DNA from: Chitinophagales bacterium
GTDB taxonomy: Bacteria; Bacteroidota; Bacteroidia; Chitinophagales; UBA8649
NCBI GenBank assembly: GCA_016777395.1
Contig: JADHRO010000050.1
Location: forward strand, 1-10,862
Direction of reading: 5' to 3'
Length of the DNA: 10,862 nucleotides
Shown here: positions 1 to 7,146 of the stretch, piece by piece
How the letters are laid out: every line of letters starts with the position of its first letter
Numbering within the stretch: the stretch's first letter is position 1
Translations under genes and position numbers: made by a program
The notes under the pieces: model-generated
What the model was told of the DNA's origin: nothing
The model's input: only the letters and a program-made list of their open reading frames with translations
The model's database searches: none

Positions 1-1312
1 CTGGTAGTCCTTTGAAAATATCCTTCCACCAGTCCTTAACTTTATTTGTTTGAGCGGTTTCGATAAGGTTATTACCAGCTTCTGATTCTACTTCCTCCTG
101 CTTCCTCTCTATAGTTGAATCATAGGGGTCAATATGAACTTTGTCTGAAGATTTACTATCTTCCTTAAAGGCTCTCTCTACTAAGCCTATTCCAGTAGCA
201 AACATTGGATGTTTCAGCTCGGCATTATAATCAGTTGCCAAGTGCTCTATTGGATAACCTATCCGTGCATCAAGCCCGGTGACATATTCCACTAATTGTT
301 TTATGAATTTCAATTGTGATCCACCACCTGTTATAACAATTCCTCCGTTCAATTTTTTTGCATATCCAGAAGCTTTTATCTCAAAATAAACTTGTTCGAA
401 GATCTCTTCTATTCTAGCTTGGATAATATTTGCCAAGTTCTTCATAGAAATTTCCTTGGGTGGACGCCCCTTTAATCCCGGTATAGAAATGGTTTGATTG
501 TCCTTCGCTTCTACCGAAACTGCCGAACCGAACCGAACCTTTAAGGCTTCTGCTTGATTTTTCATAATCTTACAACCGTCCTTAATATCTTCCGTAATAA
601 TGTTGCCGCCGAAAGGAATAACACATGTATGCCTTATTATACCATCTTGAAAAATGGCTAAATCTGTCGTGCCTCCTCCAATATCTACTAAAGCTACCCC
701 AGCTTCTTTTTCATCCTCATCCAAAACTGAAGCGGCCGATGCCAATGGCTCCAATATCAATCCTTCCATGGTTAAGCCAGCCTTTTGAACACAACGCTCA
801 ATATTTTGTGCAGCGGCTACTCGTCCTGTGATAATATGGAAATTTGCTTCGAGACGACTACCACACATCCCAATTGGATCACTTTTGGCAGGCATTGAAT
901 CTACAATAAACTCTTGCGGCAAGACATGAATTATTCGTTCACCTGGACTCATTGCAAGCTTGTGCATATCGCGAATTAAACTTTTAATATCCTCTTCGGA
1001 AATCTCACTTTGCGCATCACTTCGAGTAAGAATACCTCTGTGCTGCATACTCTTAATGTGCTGACCTGCAATACCTACATGAACCTTGGTGATTGTTTCA
1101 CCAGATTGTTTTTCAGCATCTTTTACGGCCTGTATAATAGATTGTACAGTTTTGTCGATATTGGCAACCTCCCCGCGCATAACTCCATGAGATGGTGCTT
1201 TTCCAATACCCAAAACCTCAGTTTTACCCAACTCATCCTTCTTTGTGACTAAAACACAAATCTTGGTTGTCCCTATATCTAGTCCTACGATTACTTGATT
1301 ATTTGCATCCAT
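1..1312 (-). CDS. ftsA: Cell division protein FtsA, 3' end cut by the window
   Basis: FtsA is the actin-like ATPase that tethers FtsZ to the inner membrane and helps recruit and activate the divisome. I translated the minus strand from the ATG at 1312 and found 437 codons open to the left edge with no stop, so only the extreme C-terminus is missing. Visible actin-fold motifs are the phosphate-1 loop DIGTTK (residues 12-17), the phosphate-2 loop DIGGGTTDL (210-218) and the adenosine-binding ITGGGSQL (327-334). The region around residues 84-163 fits the FtsA-specific 1C (SHS2) domain, including HVGIAGQHI at 78-86. After about residue 385 comes a charged, low-complexity linker, then a tryptophan-rich segment DWWKDIFKGLP (427-437) that looks like the start of the amphipathic membrane-targeting helix. 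It starts 9 bases after the ftsQ stop and in the same frame. ftsZ would be expected next, beyond the edge. Identification is very secure. Confidence 0.97.
   Translation of the reverse strand, partial: MDANNQVIVGLDIGTTKICVLVTKKDELGKTEVLGIGKAPSHGVMRGEVANIDKTVQSIIQAVKDAEKQSGETITKVHVGIAGQHIKSMQHRGILTRSDAQSEISEEDIKSLIRDMHKLAMSPGERIIHVLPQEFIVDSMPAKSDPIGMCGSRLEANFHIITGRVAAAQNIERCVQKAGLTMEGLILEPLASAASVLDEDEKEAGVALVDIGGGTTDLAIFQDGIIRHTCVIPFGGNIITEDIKDGCKIMKNQAEALKVRFGSAVSVEAKDNQTISIPGLKGRPPKEISMKNLANIIQARIEEIFEQVYFEIKASGYAKKLNGGIVITGGGSQLKFIKQLVEYVTGLDARIGYPIEHLATDYNAELKHPMFATGIGLVERAFKEDSKSSDKVHIDPYDSTIERKQEEVESEAGNNLIETAQTNKVKDWWKDIFKGLP
523..539 (-). repeat. CCGAA pentamer, 3.4 tandem copies inside ftsA
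   Basis: On the plus strand CCGAA is repeated three times followed by CC. On the coding strand it encodes V-R-F-G-S at FtsA residues 259-263, a stretch that is similar in other FtsA proteins (compare K-F-G-S-A), so the repeat probably reflects codon choice on a conserved peptide. Confidence 0.9.
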
Positions 1313-1321
1313 TCGTTTACG

Positions 1322-2098
1322 TTATTTTTTTTTACAGATTATTTGTCCTTTAAACTTTAGATTTATTTCTTCATATTGTTTCCAATCAACCTTCTTTATT
1401 GCTTTTTTGTAAAATACCTGGAGAAACTTAAATTTATCTTCAAGATTATCAGTATTTCCAAGGTTTACAACATGTTCATCGATCTTAGAATAAAGTAAAA
1501 AATCACCATTATTTGCCACTTCAATTTGCCCTATCATAGCTTCCCAAAATGAATTTCTATTAATGAAGGCTACCAGTTCAAGTAGGTCTTCATGGAGCTT
1601 AATATTATCTGTTGTAAGCTGCTTAGACAAATTCCCAGAAGCAACAATTAGTCTAGGAGTAAATTTACTTGAAATAGGAATACTTTCACCCTTGTTACTC
1701 ACATAGTAACTAACACCATTATTGTTGAATACTCTATATATAGGGGTTTTTTGTGTCACATCTACGCGCATCTTCCCTTCAAAATTGGTAAAAACGTCAG
1801 CTTTTTCTATGTATTCACTTTGCTCAATGCGTGCCTCAATTTCCGATTTAGAGATATCCTTTAATCGTTGATTAATCACCACGTCTTTCCCATAGTTGTT
1901 TATAAAATCGATTATCTCATTTTCTGCAATAAATTGAAATTCATCTGCATTTTTCACATTGACCTGAATTTCATTACAAACAGTCTCACCAGCCTGTATA
2001 CGAGCCTTGATTAAAATGGCAATAAACAGTATGCCAAAAACCATAATTAATGCGACCTTCAAACCTTGAATAATATATCTTTTTGTCGTCTTTTTCAT
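1322..2098 (-). CDS. ftsQ: Cell division protein FtsQ/DivIB
   Basis: FtsQ is a single-pass inner-membrane divisome protein that links early division proteins to the FtsW-FtsI synthase, usually through FtsB and FtsL. The 258-residue product has a short basic cytoplasmic tail (MKKTTKRY), one transmembrane segment at about residues 14-31, and an extracytoplasmic part. Residues 43-118 fit the POTRA position (IQVNVKNADEF, then AENEIIDFI), followed by the beta domain with YYVSNKGESIPIS at 131-143. FtsQ sequences diverge widely, so the call rests on the topology, the length and the position between murC and ftsA, all of which agree. The ATG start overlaps the murC stop as ATGA, suggesting translational coupling. 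The C-terminus ends in CKKK, encoded by a run of nine A directly before TAA. No ddl or murB gene lies between murC and ftsQ, unlike in Escherichia coli. Confidence 0.92.
   Translation of the reverse strand: MKKTTKRYIIQGLKVALIMVFGILFIAILIKARIQAGETVCNEIQVNVKNADEFQFIAENEIIDFINNYGKDVVINQRLKDISKSEIEARIEQSEYIEKADVFTNFEGKMRVDVTQKTPIYRVFNNNGVSYYVSNKGESIPISSKFTPRLIVASGNLSKQLTTDNIKLHEDLLELVAFINRNSFWEAMIGQIEVANNGDFLLYSKIDEHVVNLGNTDNLEDKFKFLQVFYKKAIKKVDWKQYEEINLKFKGQIICKKK
1325..1333 (-). repeat. Run of nine A at the end of ftsQ
   Basis: Nine consecutive A encode the three C-terminal lysines of FtsQ and run straight into its TAA stop (1324-1322). The tract also forms an A-rich leader about 12 bases upstream of the ftsA ATG, so it may serve ribosome access to ftsA. 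Confidence 0.95.
2095..2098 (-). other. ATGA stop/start overlap, murC to ftsQ
   Basis: The ftsQ ATG (2098-2096) overlaps the murC TGA (2097-2095). It joins the last precursor enzyme of the visible unit directly to the first divisome gene and leaves no room for the ddl gene found here in E. coli. Coupling is inferred from the geometry. Confidence 0.85.
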
Positions 2099-3453
2099 TG
2101 AAGCATTGCCTTTATGGGTTCCACAAATCTATCTATATCCCCTGCACCGATGGTGACAACCACCTTGTTCTTTACTTTATTTCTAAGAGTATCTATTAGC
2201 GATGCCTTATCAACAATTACCTTGTTTTTAAGCGCTACTTTATTCAAAATTAATTCTGAACTTACCCCTTCAATGGGCTCTTCTCTCGCAGGGTATATTG
2301 GCAAGAGAATTAAATCATCCACCTGAGCTAACTCATGCGCAAATTCTTCACATAAATTCTTGGTTCTTGAAAATAAATGGGGTTGAAAAATTGCTATTAT
2401 TTCTTTTTCAGGATATAAAAACCGAAGTGATTTCACCAGGGCTTTTATCTCCACGGGGTGGTGTGCATAATCATCTATATATATCGTGCCATCGATATCT
2501 ACGTGCTTTTCAAATCTTCTTTTAATTCCCTTAAAAGAGCGTATTCCTTTTCGAATATCCCTATTAGAGATCCCTAATTTTTCGCAAATTGAAATCGCTA
2601 AAGTGGCATTTTCTAAGTTATGAATCCCTCCAAAGCTGGCGGTAAGATTTTCAATAACACCGTTTGGTGTCGTCACCGTAAAAACAAACTCCCCGCGCTT
2701 AACACTGTAATTGGTCAGCGAATAATCCGCCTCACTTTCATGGCCATATTGGGACACCTTCAAGTGTTTGGGTACTCTGGATAAAATATGCGAATAGTGC
2801 TCATTTAAAATCAACTGACCTTGCGGTACTATTTTTTTCACAAATTGAATAAATTCCTCTTCAATATTTTCTATACTACCATACACTTCCAAATGGTCAC
2901 TGTCAATTGCAGTAATCCCGGCTATATTGGGCTGCAGTGTAAGAAAAGACCGATCAAACTCATCCGCTTCAACAACCATAAAGCGATTAGATGTATGGAT
3001 ATAATTGGAGTTATAATTACTGGCAATTCCTCCTAAAAAAGCTATACATCCTCCTGCTCCATTCAATATATGTGCAAGCATAGACGAAACGGTGGTCTTA
3101 CCATGAGAACCAGCTATAGCGATACAATAATAATTATTTGAAATCATACCTAAAACCGCTGATCGTTTGAAGAGTTCGTATCCATTTTCCTTGTACCAAT
3201 TCAATTGCTTATGCGATTGAGGTATTGCCGGCGTATATATAACTAAATCAGCTGCTTTATCCAATAAGGTTAAATCATCATCAAAATGGATATCCATTCC
3301 CTCTTGTATTAATTTGTCTGTTAGTACAGATGGCGTTTTATCATAGCCTTTTACCCTGATGCCTTGCTCGTTAAAATATCGCGCAAGGGCAGACATCCCG
3401 ATACCTCCAATACCCAGAAAATAGACTTTTGATATGTCTTTTAAATCTTTCAT
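2095..3453 (-). CDS. murC: UDP-N-acetylmuramate--L-alanine ligase MurC
   Basis: MurC is the cytoplasmic ATP-dependent ligase that adds L-alanine to UDP-MurNAc, the first amino acid of the stem peptide. The 452-residue protein is full length for the family and shows all three Mur ligase domains. The N-terminal UDP-binding Rossmann domain has GIGGIGMSALA (14-24). The central ATPase domain has the P-loop AGSHGKTT (114-121) and VEADEFDRSF (161-170). The C-terminal domain begins after KRRFE (311-315) and contains DDYAHHP (327-333) and FQPHLFSRT (356-364). The histidine in the P-loop, where MurD and MurE have asparagine, and the DDYAHHP motif separate MurC from the other ligases. The related Mpl ligase shares part of this pattern, but length and position in the cluster favour MurC. 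The ATG overlaps the murG stop by 4 bases, and the stop overlaps the ftsQ start by 4 bases. Confidence 0.97.
   Translation of the reverse strand: MKDLKDISKVYFLGIGGIGMSALARYFNEQGIRVKGYDKTPSVLTDKLIQEGMDIHFDDDLTLLDKAADLVIYTPAIPQSHKQLNWYKENGYELFKRSAVLGMISNNYYCIAIAGSHGKTTVSSMLAHILNGAGGCIAFLGGIASNYNSNYIHTSNRFMVVEADEFDRSFLTLQPNIAGITAIDSDHLEVYGSIENIEEEFIQFVKKIVPQGQLILNEHYSHILSRVPKHLKVSQYGHESEADYSLTNYSVKRGEFVFTVTTPNGVIENLTASFGGIHNLENATLAISICEKLGISNRDIRKGIRSFKGIKRRFEKHVDIDGTIYIDDYAHHPVEIKALVKSLRFLYPEKEIIAIFQPHLFSRTKNLCEEFAHELAQVDDLILLPIYPAREEPIEGVSSELILNKVALKNKVIVDKASLIDTLRNKVKNKVVVTIGAGDIDRFVEPIKAMLQ
3450..3453 (-). other. ATGA stop/start overlap, murG to murC
   Basis: The murC ATG (3453-3451) overlaps the murG TGA (3452-3450). 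Such 4-base overlaps commonly accompany translational coupling, which would keep the output of the two neighbouring lipid II pathway enzymes linked. Coupling itself is inferred. Confidence 0.85.
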
Positions 3454-4538
3454 TCGATGCTTGATAAAATGCTTTGCGCAATATCCTTAGCTGCGTTTGG
3501 TTTAGCAAATTGCTTAATATTATTACTTATTTTTTCTTTCAATTCAGTATTATTGAGTAAGTCGATGCATGTCGGAACCAGTGCTTCGACTGCCTCATTA
3601 TCCCTTATTAAAATTGCTGCATCCTTTTCTACTAAAGCCATAACATTTTTGGTTTGGTGGTCTTCAGCGACATTAGGAGATGGTAGTAATATGGTCGGTT
3701 TTCCAATTATGGCTAGCTCTGATATGGTTCCACCTGCACGAGAGACTATTATATCTGCAGCCGCATAGGCGTAATCCATTCGGTCTATAAAGCTTAGAAC
3801 CTTCACCATGGGTGAGTTTAAACTAGCATACTCCGCTTCATAGATTCTACCACATTGCCAAATCAATTGAATTCCTGTTTCGTCAAAACGATTAATTTTC
3901 CCCGCAATAGCTTTATTTATAGCTCTAGCACCTAGGCTTCCTCCAGTGATGAATACTATTGGTTTTTGTCCATCCAACCCGAAATGATCGCAGGCTAATT
4001 TTCGATCCACCCCATCCAAAGAGATACTACCTCTCAATGGATTTCCTGTAAGTTGTATCTTTGACTTTTCAAAATATTGCTCCAAACCATTATAGGCAGC
4101 AAATACTTTTCTTGCCTTCTTAGCCAATAGTTTGTTTGTTATTCCTGGAAATGCATTTTGTTCTTGAATAAAACTTGTAACACCTTGCCACTGCGCAACC
4201 TTCAAAGCTGCTCCACTTGCATATCCACCTGTGCCAATTGCTACATTTGGTTTAAATTTTTTTACGATAAACCATGTCTCTACCAAACTCACCAGCAGCT
4301 TAAATGGAAAAAGTAAATTTTTTACGCTTAGTTTTCGCTGAAACCCCGCAATTGTCAGGCCTTTTATTTCGTATCCCGCTTTAGGCACTGCAGACATTTC
4401 AATTTTACCTTTTGCCCCTATAAACAAGAACTCTGTTTCAGGGGATATTTTTTTAATAGCATCTGCAATAGCAATTGCTGGAAAAACGTGTCCACCACTT
4501 CCTCCGCCACTCATCAATATTTTTAAATTCTTCTTCAC
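3450..4538 (-). CDS. murG: UDP-GlcNAc:undecaprenyl-PP-MurNAc-pentapeptide GlcNAc transferase MurG
   Basis: MurG is the GT28-family, GT-B fold glycosyltransferase that adds GlcNAc to lipid I and so makes lipid II on the cytoplasmic face of the membrane. The 362-residue protein has the glycine loops GGGSGGHVFPA (11-21), GTGGYASG (102-109) and GGSLGA (199-204). It also has QEQNAFPG (125-132), TGNPLR (164-169) and, in the UDP-GlcNAc-binding C-terminal lobe, SRAGGTISE (266-274) and AEDHQTKN (291-298). A hydrophobic patch around residues 74-92 may contact the membrane. The start codon is GTG, chosen because it puts the usual eight or so residues before the first glycine loop. The next ATG, at residue 9, sits directly against that loop and would remove the first beta strand. 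It lies 18 bases after ftsW and its stop overlaps the murC start. Confidence 0.97.
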   Translation of the reverse strand: MKKNLKILMSGGGSGGHVFPAIAIADAIKKISPETEFLFIGAKGKIEMSAVPKAGYEIKGLTIAGFQRKLSVKNLLFPFKLLVSLVETWFIVKKFKPNVAIGTGGYASGAALKVAQWQGVTSFIQEQNAFPGITNKLLAKKARKVFAAYNGLEQYFEKSKIQLTGNPLRGSISLDGVDRKLACDHFGLDGQKPIVFITGGSLGARAINKAIAGKINRFDETGIQLIWQCGRIYEAEYASLNSPMVKVLSFIDRMDYAYAAADIIVSRAGGTISELAIIGKPTILLPSPNVAEDHQTKNVMALVEKDAAILIRDNEAVEALVPTCIDLLNNTELKEKISNNIKQFAKPNAAKDIAQSILSSIE

Positions 4539-4556
4539 TTTCTTTTTAGAGCCTGT
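4536..4556 (-). promoter_or_regulatory. A-rich leader and GTG start of murG
   Basis: The 18 bases between ftsW and murG end in AAAAAGAAA directly against the GTG codon at 4538-4536. There is no spaced GGAGG-type ribosome binding site. A-rich leaders of this kind are usual in Bacteroidota, where initiation depends little on anti-Shine-Dalgarno pairing. GTG is the only non-ATG start I assign besides TTG of murE. Confidence 0.6.
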
Positions 4557-5765
4557 TTATTCCTGTTCAATTTCTTCTGAACCCATAATTAAATCTTCTA
4601 GCGACATTTCACTTTCATCTATACCTAATTCTAACTGTTCAATATCTCGACTTACACTGAGGATTATTCCAAAAGCAAGACTTACAAAGATGGTAGAGCT
4701 CCCTCCCATACTTACCAATGGCAAGGTCAATCCAGTGACTGGCAATAAACCGACGGCAACACCCATATTAATCATTGCTTGTATAGTTAGGCTTAATGCC
4801 AATCCGAAGGCCAGCAATGCCCCAAATGCTTTAGGTGATTTTCTAACTATTAGACCAGATCGTATTAAGAATGCGAGATAAAGAAAAACAACAAACACTC
4901 CTCCAAAGAAGCTATACTCTTCAATAATAATTGCATAAATAAAATCCGAATAAGGATGAGGAAGAAAATTGCGTTGCGTGCTATTACCAGGGCCATTTGG
5001 AATAAACCCTCCCTTAGCTATAGCAATTTTGGATTGAACAAGTTGATACGGCTCTTCTCCATCCGTATTCATAAAAGATACTATTCTTGCTTTCCAAGTT
5101 GTCATTCTTCCAGGCATACTCTCCTCAGGCAAGGTGAAAAGCAAGGTAATAAACAAGCCTATTGTAATTACTGAAAGCGCTATTAAACCACCAATGTAAG
5201 CGATGTGAATTCTTCCCACAAACATCACCAATACACTAGTTGAGAATAACACCAAGGCAGATGATAAATCTTCAGGAGCTATTAATCCACAAATAATAAA
5301 AACCGGAAATATCGTAGGCCAAAATCCCTCGCTAAAAGAACGCACCATGTCTTGCTTCTTTGATAGCATGCGGGCTAAATACATGATTAATGCAAATTTG
5401 GCTAAATCAGATGTTTGAAAAGTAAGATTTACCCCAGGAAGCGTAATCCATCTTTTCGCCTCATTTATATCAGTACCAAAAAATAAGGTTAGCACTAAAA
5501 GGATAATACTTAAGTAATATAGTATTTGAGAAATTCTTGAGAAATATTTGTAATTGATTAAATGAGTCAGGTACATTAAAACTAGACCGCCACCGATAAT
5601 AAGAACTTGTTTAATCAAATAATACTCTGTATTACCCGCCCTATATTTATAGGCTAGGGTTCCGGTAGAACTGTAAACAGCCAAAAGAGAAAACAAAGAC
5701 AAGATGAGCACAATGACCCATATGTATTTATCTCCTTTTATATTTTTGGTTATTTTTTCAAACAT
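4557..5765 (-). CDS. ftsW: Septal peptidoglycan glycosyltransferase FtsW (SEDS family)
   Basis: FtsW is a SEDS-family polytopic membrane protein that polymerises lipid II into glycan strands at the septum, working with FtsI. The 402-residue sequence has about ten hydrophobic segments starting near residue 14. Family landmarks are KRWITLPG (104-111), FQTSDLAKFALI (116-127), PEDLSSALVLF (164-174), and HPYSDFIYAIIIEE (270-283), whose D274 matches the catalytic aspartate of SEDS enzymes. LPVTGLTLPLVSMGGSS at 341-357 is the typical C-terminal signature. The last 28 residues or so form an acidic cytoplasmic tail (many E and D from 375 to 402). RodA is the close alternative, but the location between murD and murG in a division cluster supports FtsW. 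The ATG is 21 bases after the murD stop, preceded by an A-rich AGAAAGAA. Confidence 0.95.
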   Translation of the reverse strand: MFEKITKNIKGDKYIWVIVLILSLFSLLAVYSSTGTLAYKYRAGNTEYYLIKQVLIIGGGLVLMYLTHLINYKYFSRISQILYYLSIILLVLTLFFGTDINEAKRWITLPGVNLTFQTSDLAKFALIMYLARMLSKKQDMVRSFSEGFWPTIFPVFIICGLIAPEDLSSALVLFSTSVLVMFVGRIHIAYIGGLIALSVITIGLFITLLFTLPEESMPGRMTTWKARIVSFMNTDGEEPYQLVQSKIAIAKGGFIPNGPGNSTQRNFLPHPYSDFIYAIIIEEYSFFGGVFVVFLYLAFLIRSGLIVRKSPKAFGALLAFGLALSLTIQAMINMGVAVGLLPVTGLTLPLVSMGGSSTIFVSLAFGIILSVSRDIEQLELGIDESEMSLEDLIMGSEEIEQE

Positions 5766-5786
5766 TTCTTTCTAGATTTCTAGCTT

Positions 5787-7133
5787 TTATAAATTGCGTA
5801 CTGATTCTTTAAATTGATTCCCTCTATCCTCATAATTTTCAAATAAATCAAAACTTGCGCAAGCCGGTGACAATAGCACTGCATCCCCTTTATTGGCAAA
5901 ATGATTGGCGATTCTAACGGCCTCTTTCATATCATGTACATTTATCATCAAATCCGTTTGATGAGAAAAAGCTTCATGCAAATTTCTACTATCATTCCCT
6001 AAGCAAATAACGGTATGAACTTTAGCGCGCACTAAGGATTTAAGCACCTCATAATCGTTACCCTTGTCTACCCCTCCCGCAATCCAAACTACAGGGTTTT
6101 GTATAGACTCTAGTGCATACCAAGTGGAGTTTACATTGGTGGCTTTCGAATCATTAATAAACTCAACTCCTCCTATTTTCAGCACCTTCTCCATTCGATG
6201 CTCTAGATTTTTAAAATCCGCTAGACTTTCACGGATACTCTCTTTCTTAATATCTACTGCTCTAGCCACGATAGAAGCAGCCATTGAATTGTAAATATTA
6301 TGTTTGCCTTTAATTCCTATTTCGTTAATTGACATAGTAAAAACTTTTTTTTTTAGGTTTATAGTTAATTCGTTATTTTGTAGATATGCGCCTTCACCTA
6401 CCTCATTTTCAAGCGTGAAAGGGATTGATTGTGCATGGATTTTTTTTGTTATTAGTGAGCTTGCTATTGACTTATCATCCTGACAATAAATGAAAAGATT
6501 ATCGTCATTTTGATTCTGAGTAATCTTAAACTTAGCCGCTAAGTAGTTTTCAAATTTATAGTCATAGCGATCCAAATGATCTGGTGTTATGTTTAGCAAT
6601 ACGGAAATATTGGGTTTAAATGAATCAATGTCATCTAATTGAAAGCTGCTCACTTCTAAAACGTAGTAATCAAATTGCTGCGTGGCTACCTGCTGGGCAA
6701 AACTCACGCCTATATTCCCAGCTACGCCAACATTTAGTCCAGCATCTTTTAAAATTTTATAGGTCAAGCTTGTTGCTGTAGTTTTACCATTGCTGCCAGT
6801 TATAGCTATTATAAACGCGTCGGTGTACCTTGATGCAAACTCTATCTCAGAAACCACTGCTATTCCTTTCTTTCTAATCTTTTGAATAATATCTGCGTTT
6901 TCTGGTATTCCAGGACTTTTCATTACCAGGTGTGCATCCAGTATAGCCTCTTCGCTGTGATTACCTTCTTCCCAATTGATGTTATACTTATTTAAACATT
7001 CTTTGTGCTTTGGCTGAATTTGACTATAATCTGACACCCAAACATCAAAACCTTGCTGAGTCGCAAGTATAGCTGCACCAACACCGCTTTCTGCAGCCCC
7101 GAGTATTGCTATTTTTTGAGTTTTAGTTGTCAT
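5787..7133 (-). CDS. murD: UDP-N-acetylmuramoyl-L-alanine--D-glutamate ligase MurD
   Basis: MurD adds D-glutamate to UDP-MurNAc-L-Ala in the cytoplasm, using ATP. The 448-residue protein shows the N-terminal UDP-binding fold (IAILGAAESGVGAA, 8-21), the central ATPase P-loop TGSNGKTT (112-119), VLEVSSFQL (158-166), NITPDHLDRY (181-190) and YLAAKFKI (197-204). K201 there fits the carbamylated lysine of Mur ligases. EHRME (311-315) starts the C-terminal domain, which carries FINDSKATN (325-333) and LSPACASFDLFENYEDRG (421-438), both characteristic of MurD. I chose the ATG at 7133. A TTG lies directly upstream at 7136 in the same frame, but ATG is the more likely initiator and no sequence feature supports the longer form. 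A run of ten A encodes the KKK at 261-263 within the frame, which remains intact. Confidence 0.97.
   Translation of the reverse strand: MTTKTQKIAILGAAESGVGAAILATQQGFDVWVSDYSQIQPKHKECLNKYNINWEEGNHSEEAILDAHLVMKSPGIPENADIIQKIRKKGIAVVSEIEFASRYTDAFIIAITGSNGKTTATSLTYKILKDAGLNVGVAGNIGVSFAQQVATQQFDYYVLEVSSFQLDDIDSFKPNISVLLNITPDHLDRYDYKFENYLAAKFKITQNQNDDNLFIYCQDDKSIASSLITKKIHAQSIPFTLENEVGEGAYLQNNELTINLKKKVFTMSINEIGIKGKHNIYNSMAASIVARAVDIKKESIRESLADFKNLEHRMEKVLKIGGVEFINDSKATNVNSTWYALESIQNPVVWIAGGVDKGNDYEVLKSLVRAKVHTVICLGNDSRNLHEAFSHQTDLMINVHDMKEAVRIANHFANKGDAVLLSPACASFDLFENYEDRGNQFKESVRNL
6345..6354 (-). repeat. Run of ten A (coding strand) inside murD
   Basis: On the coding strand the tract reads CTA followed by ten A and GTT, encoding L-K-K-K-V at residues 260-264 of MurD. 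The frame is intact in this sequence. A loss or gain of one base would bring stops within about ten codons, so the tract is a possible slippage site or a place prone to sequencing error. Confidence 0.95.
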
Positions 7134-7146
7134 CAATTTTTCTCTT
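7131..7146 (-). promoter_or_regulatory. A-rich leader and ATG start of murD
   Basis: The 13-base spacer after mraY reads AAGAGAAAAATTG and is followed by ATG at 7133-7131. The purine-rich AAGAGAAAAA is the only plausible ribosome contact. It sits better for the ATG than for the in-frame TTG that forms the last three bases of the spacer, which decides the start in favour of ATG. Confidence 0.6.

Noticed and set aside
625..1252. Open frames on the plus strand opposite ftsA (68 and 80 codons)
   Set aside because: They lie antisense to a conserved gene, are rich in C, L and F in a way typical of reverse-complement reading, and show no family motif or leader.
5772..5783. Small inverted repeat CTAGA-TT-TCTAG between murD and ftsW
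   Set aside because: The two-base loop is too tight for a stable hairpin, there is no T-tract, and the surrounding genes are cotranscribed by spacing; not a credible terminator or operator.
7134..7136. TTG at 7136 as the murD start
   Set aside because: It adds a single residue directly before an ATG; the ATG is the stronger initiator and is better spaced from the A-rich leader.
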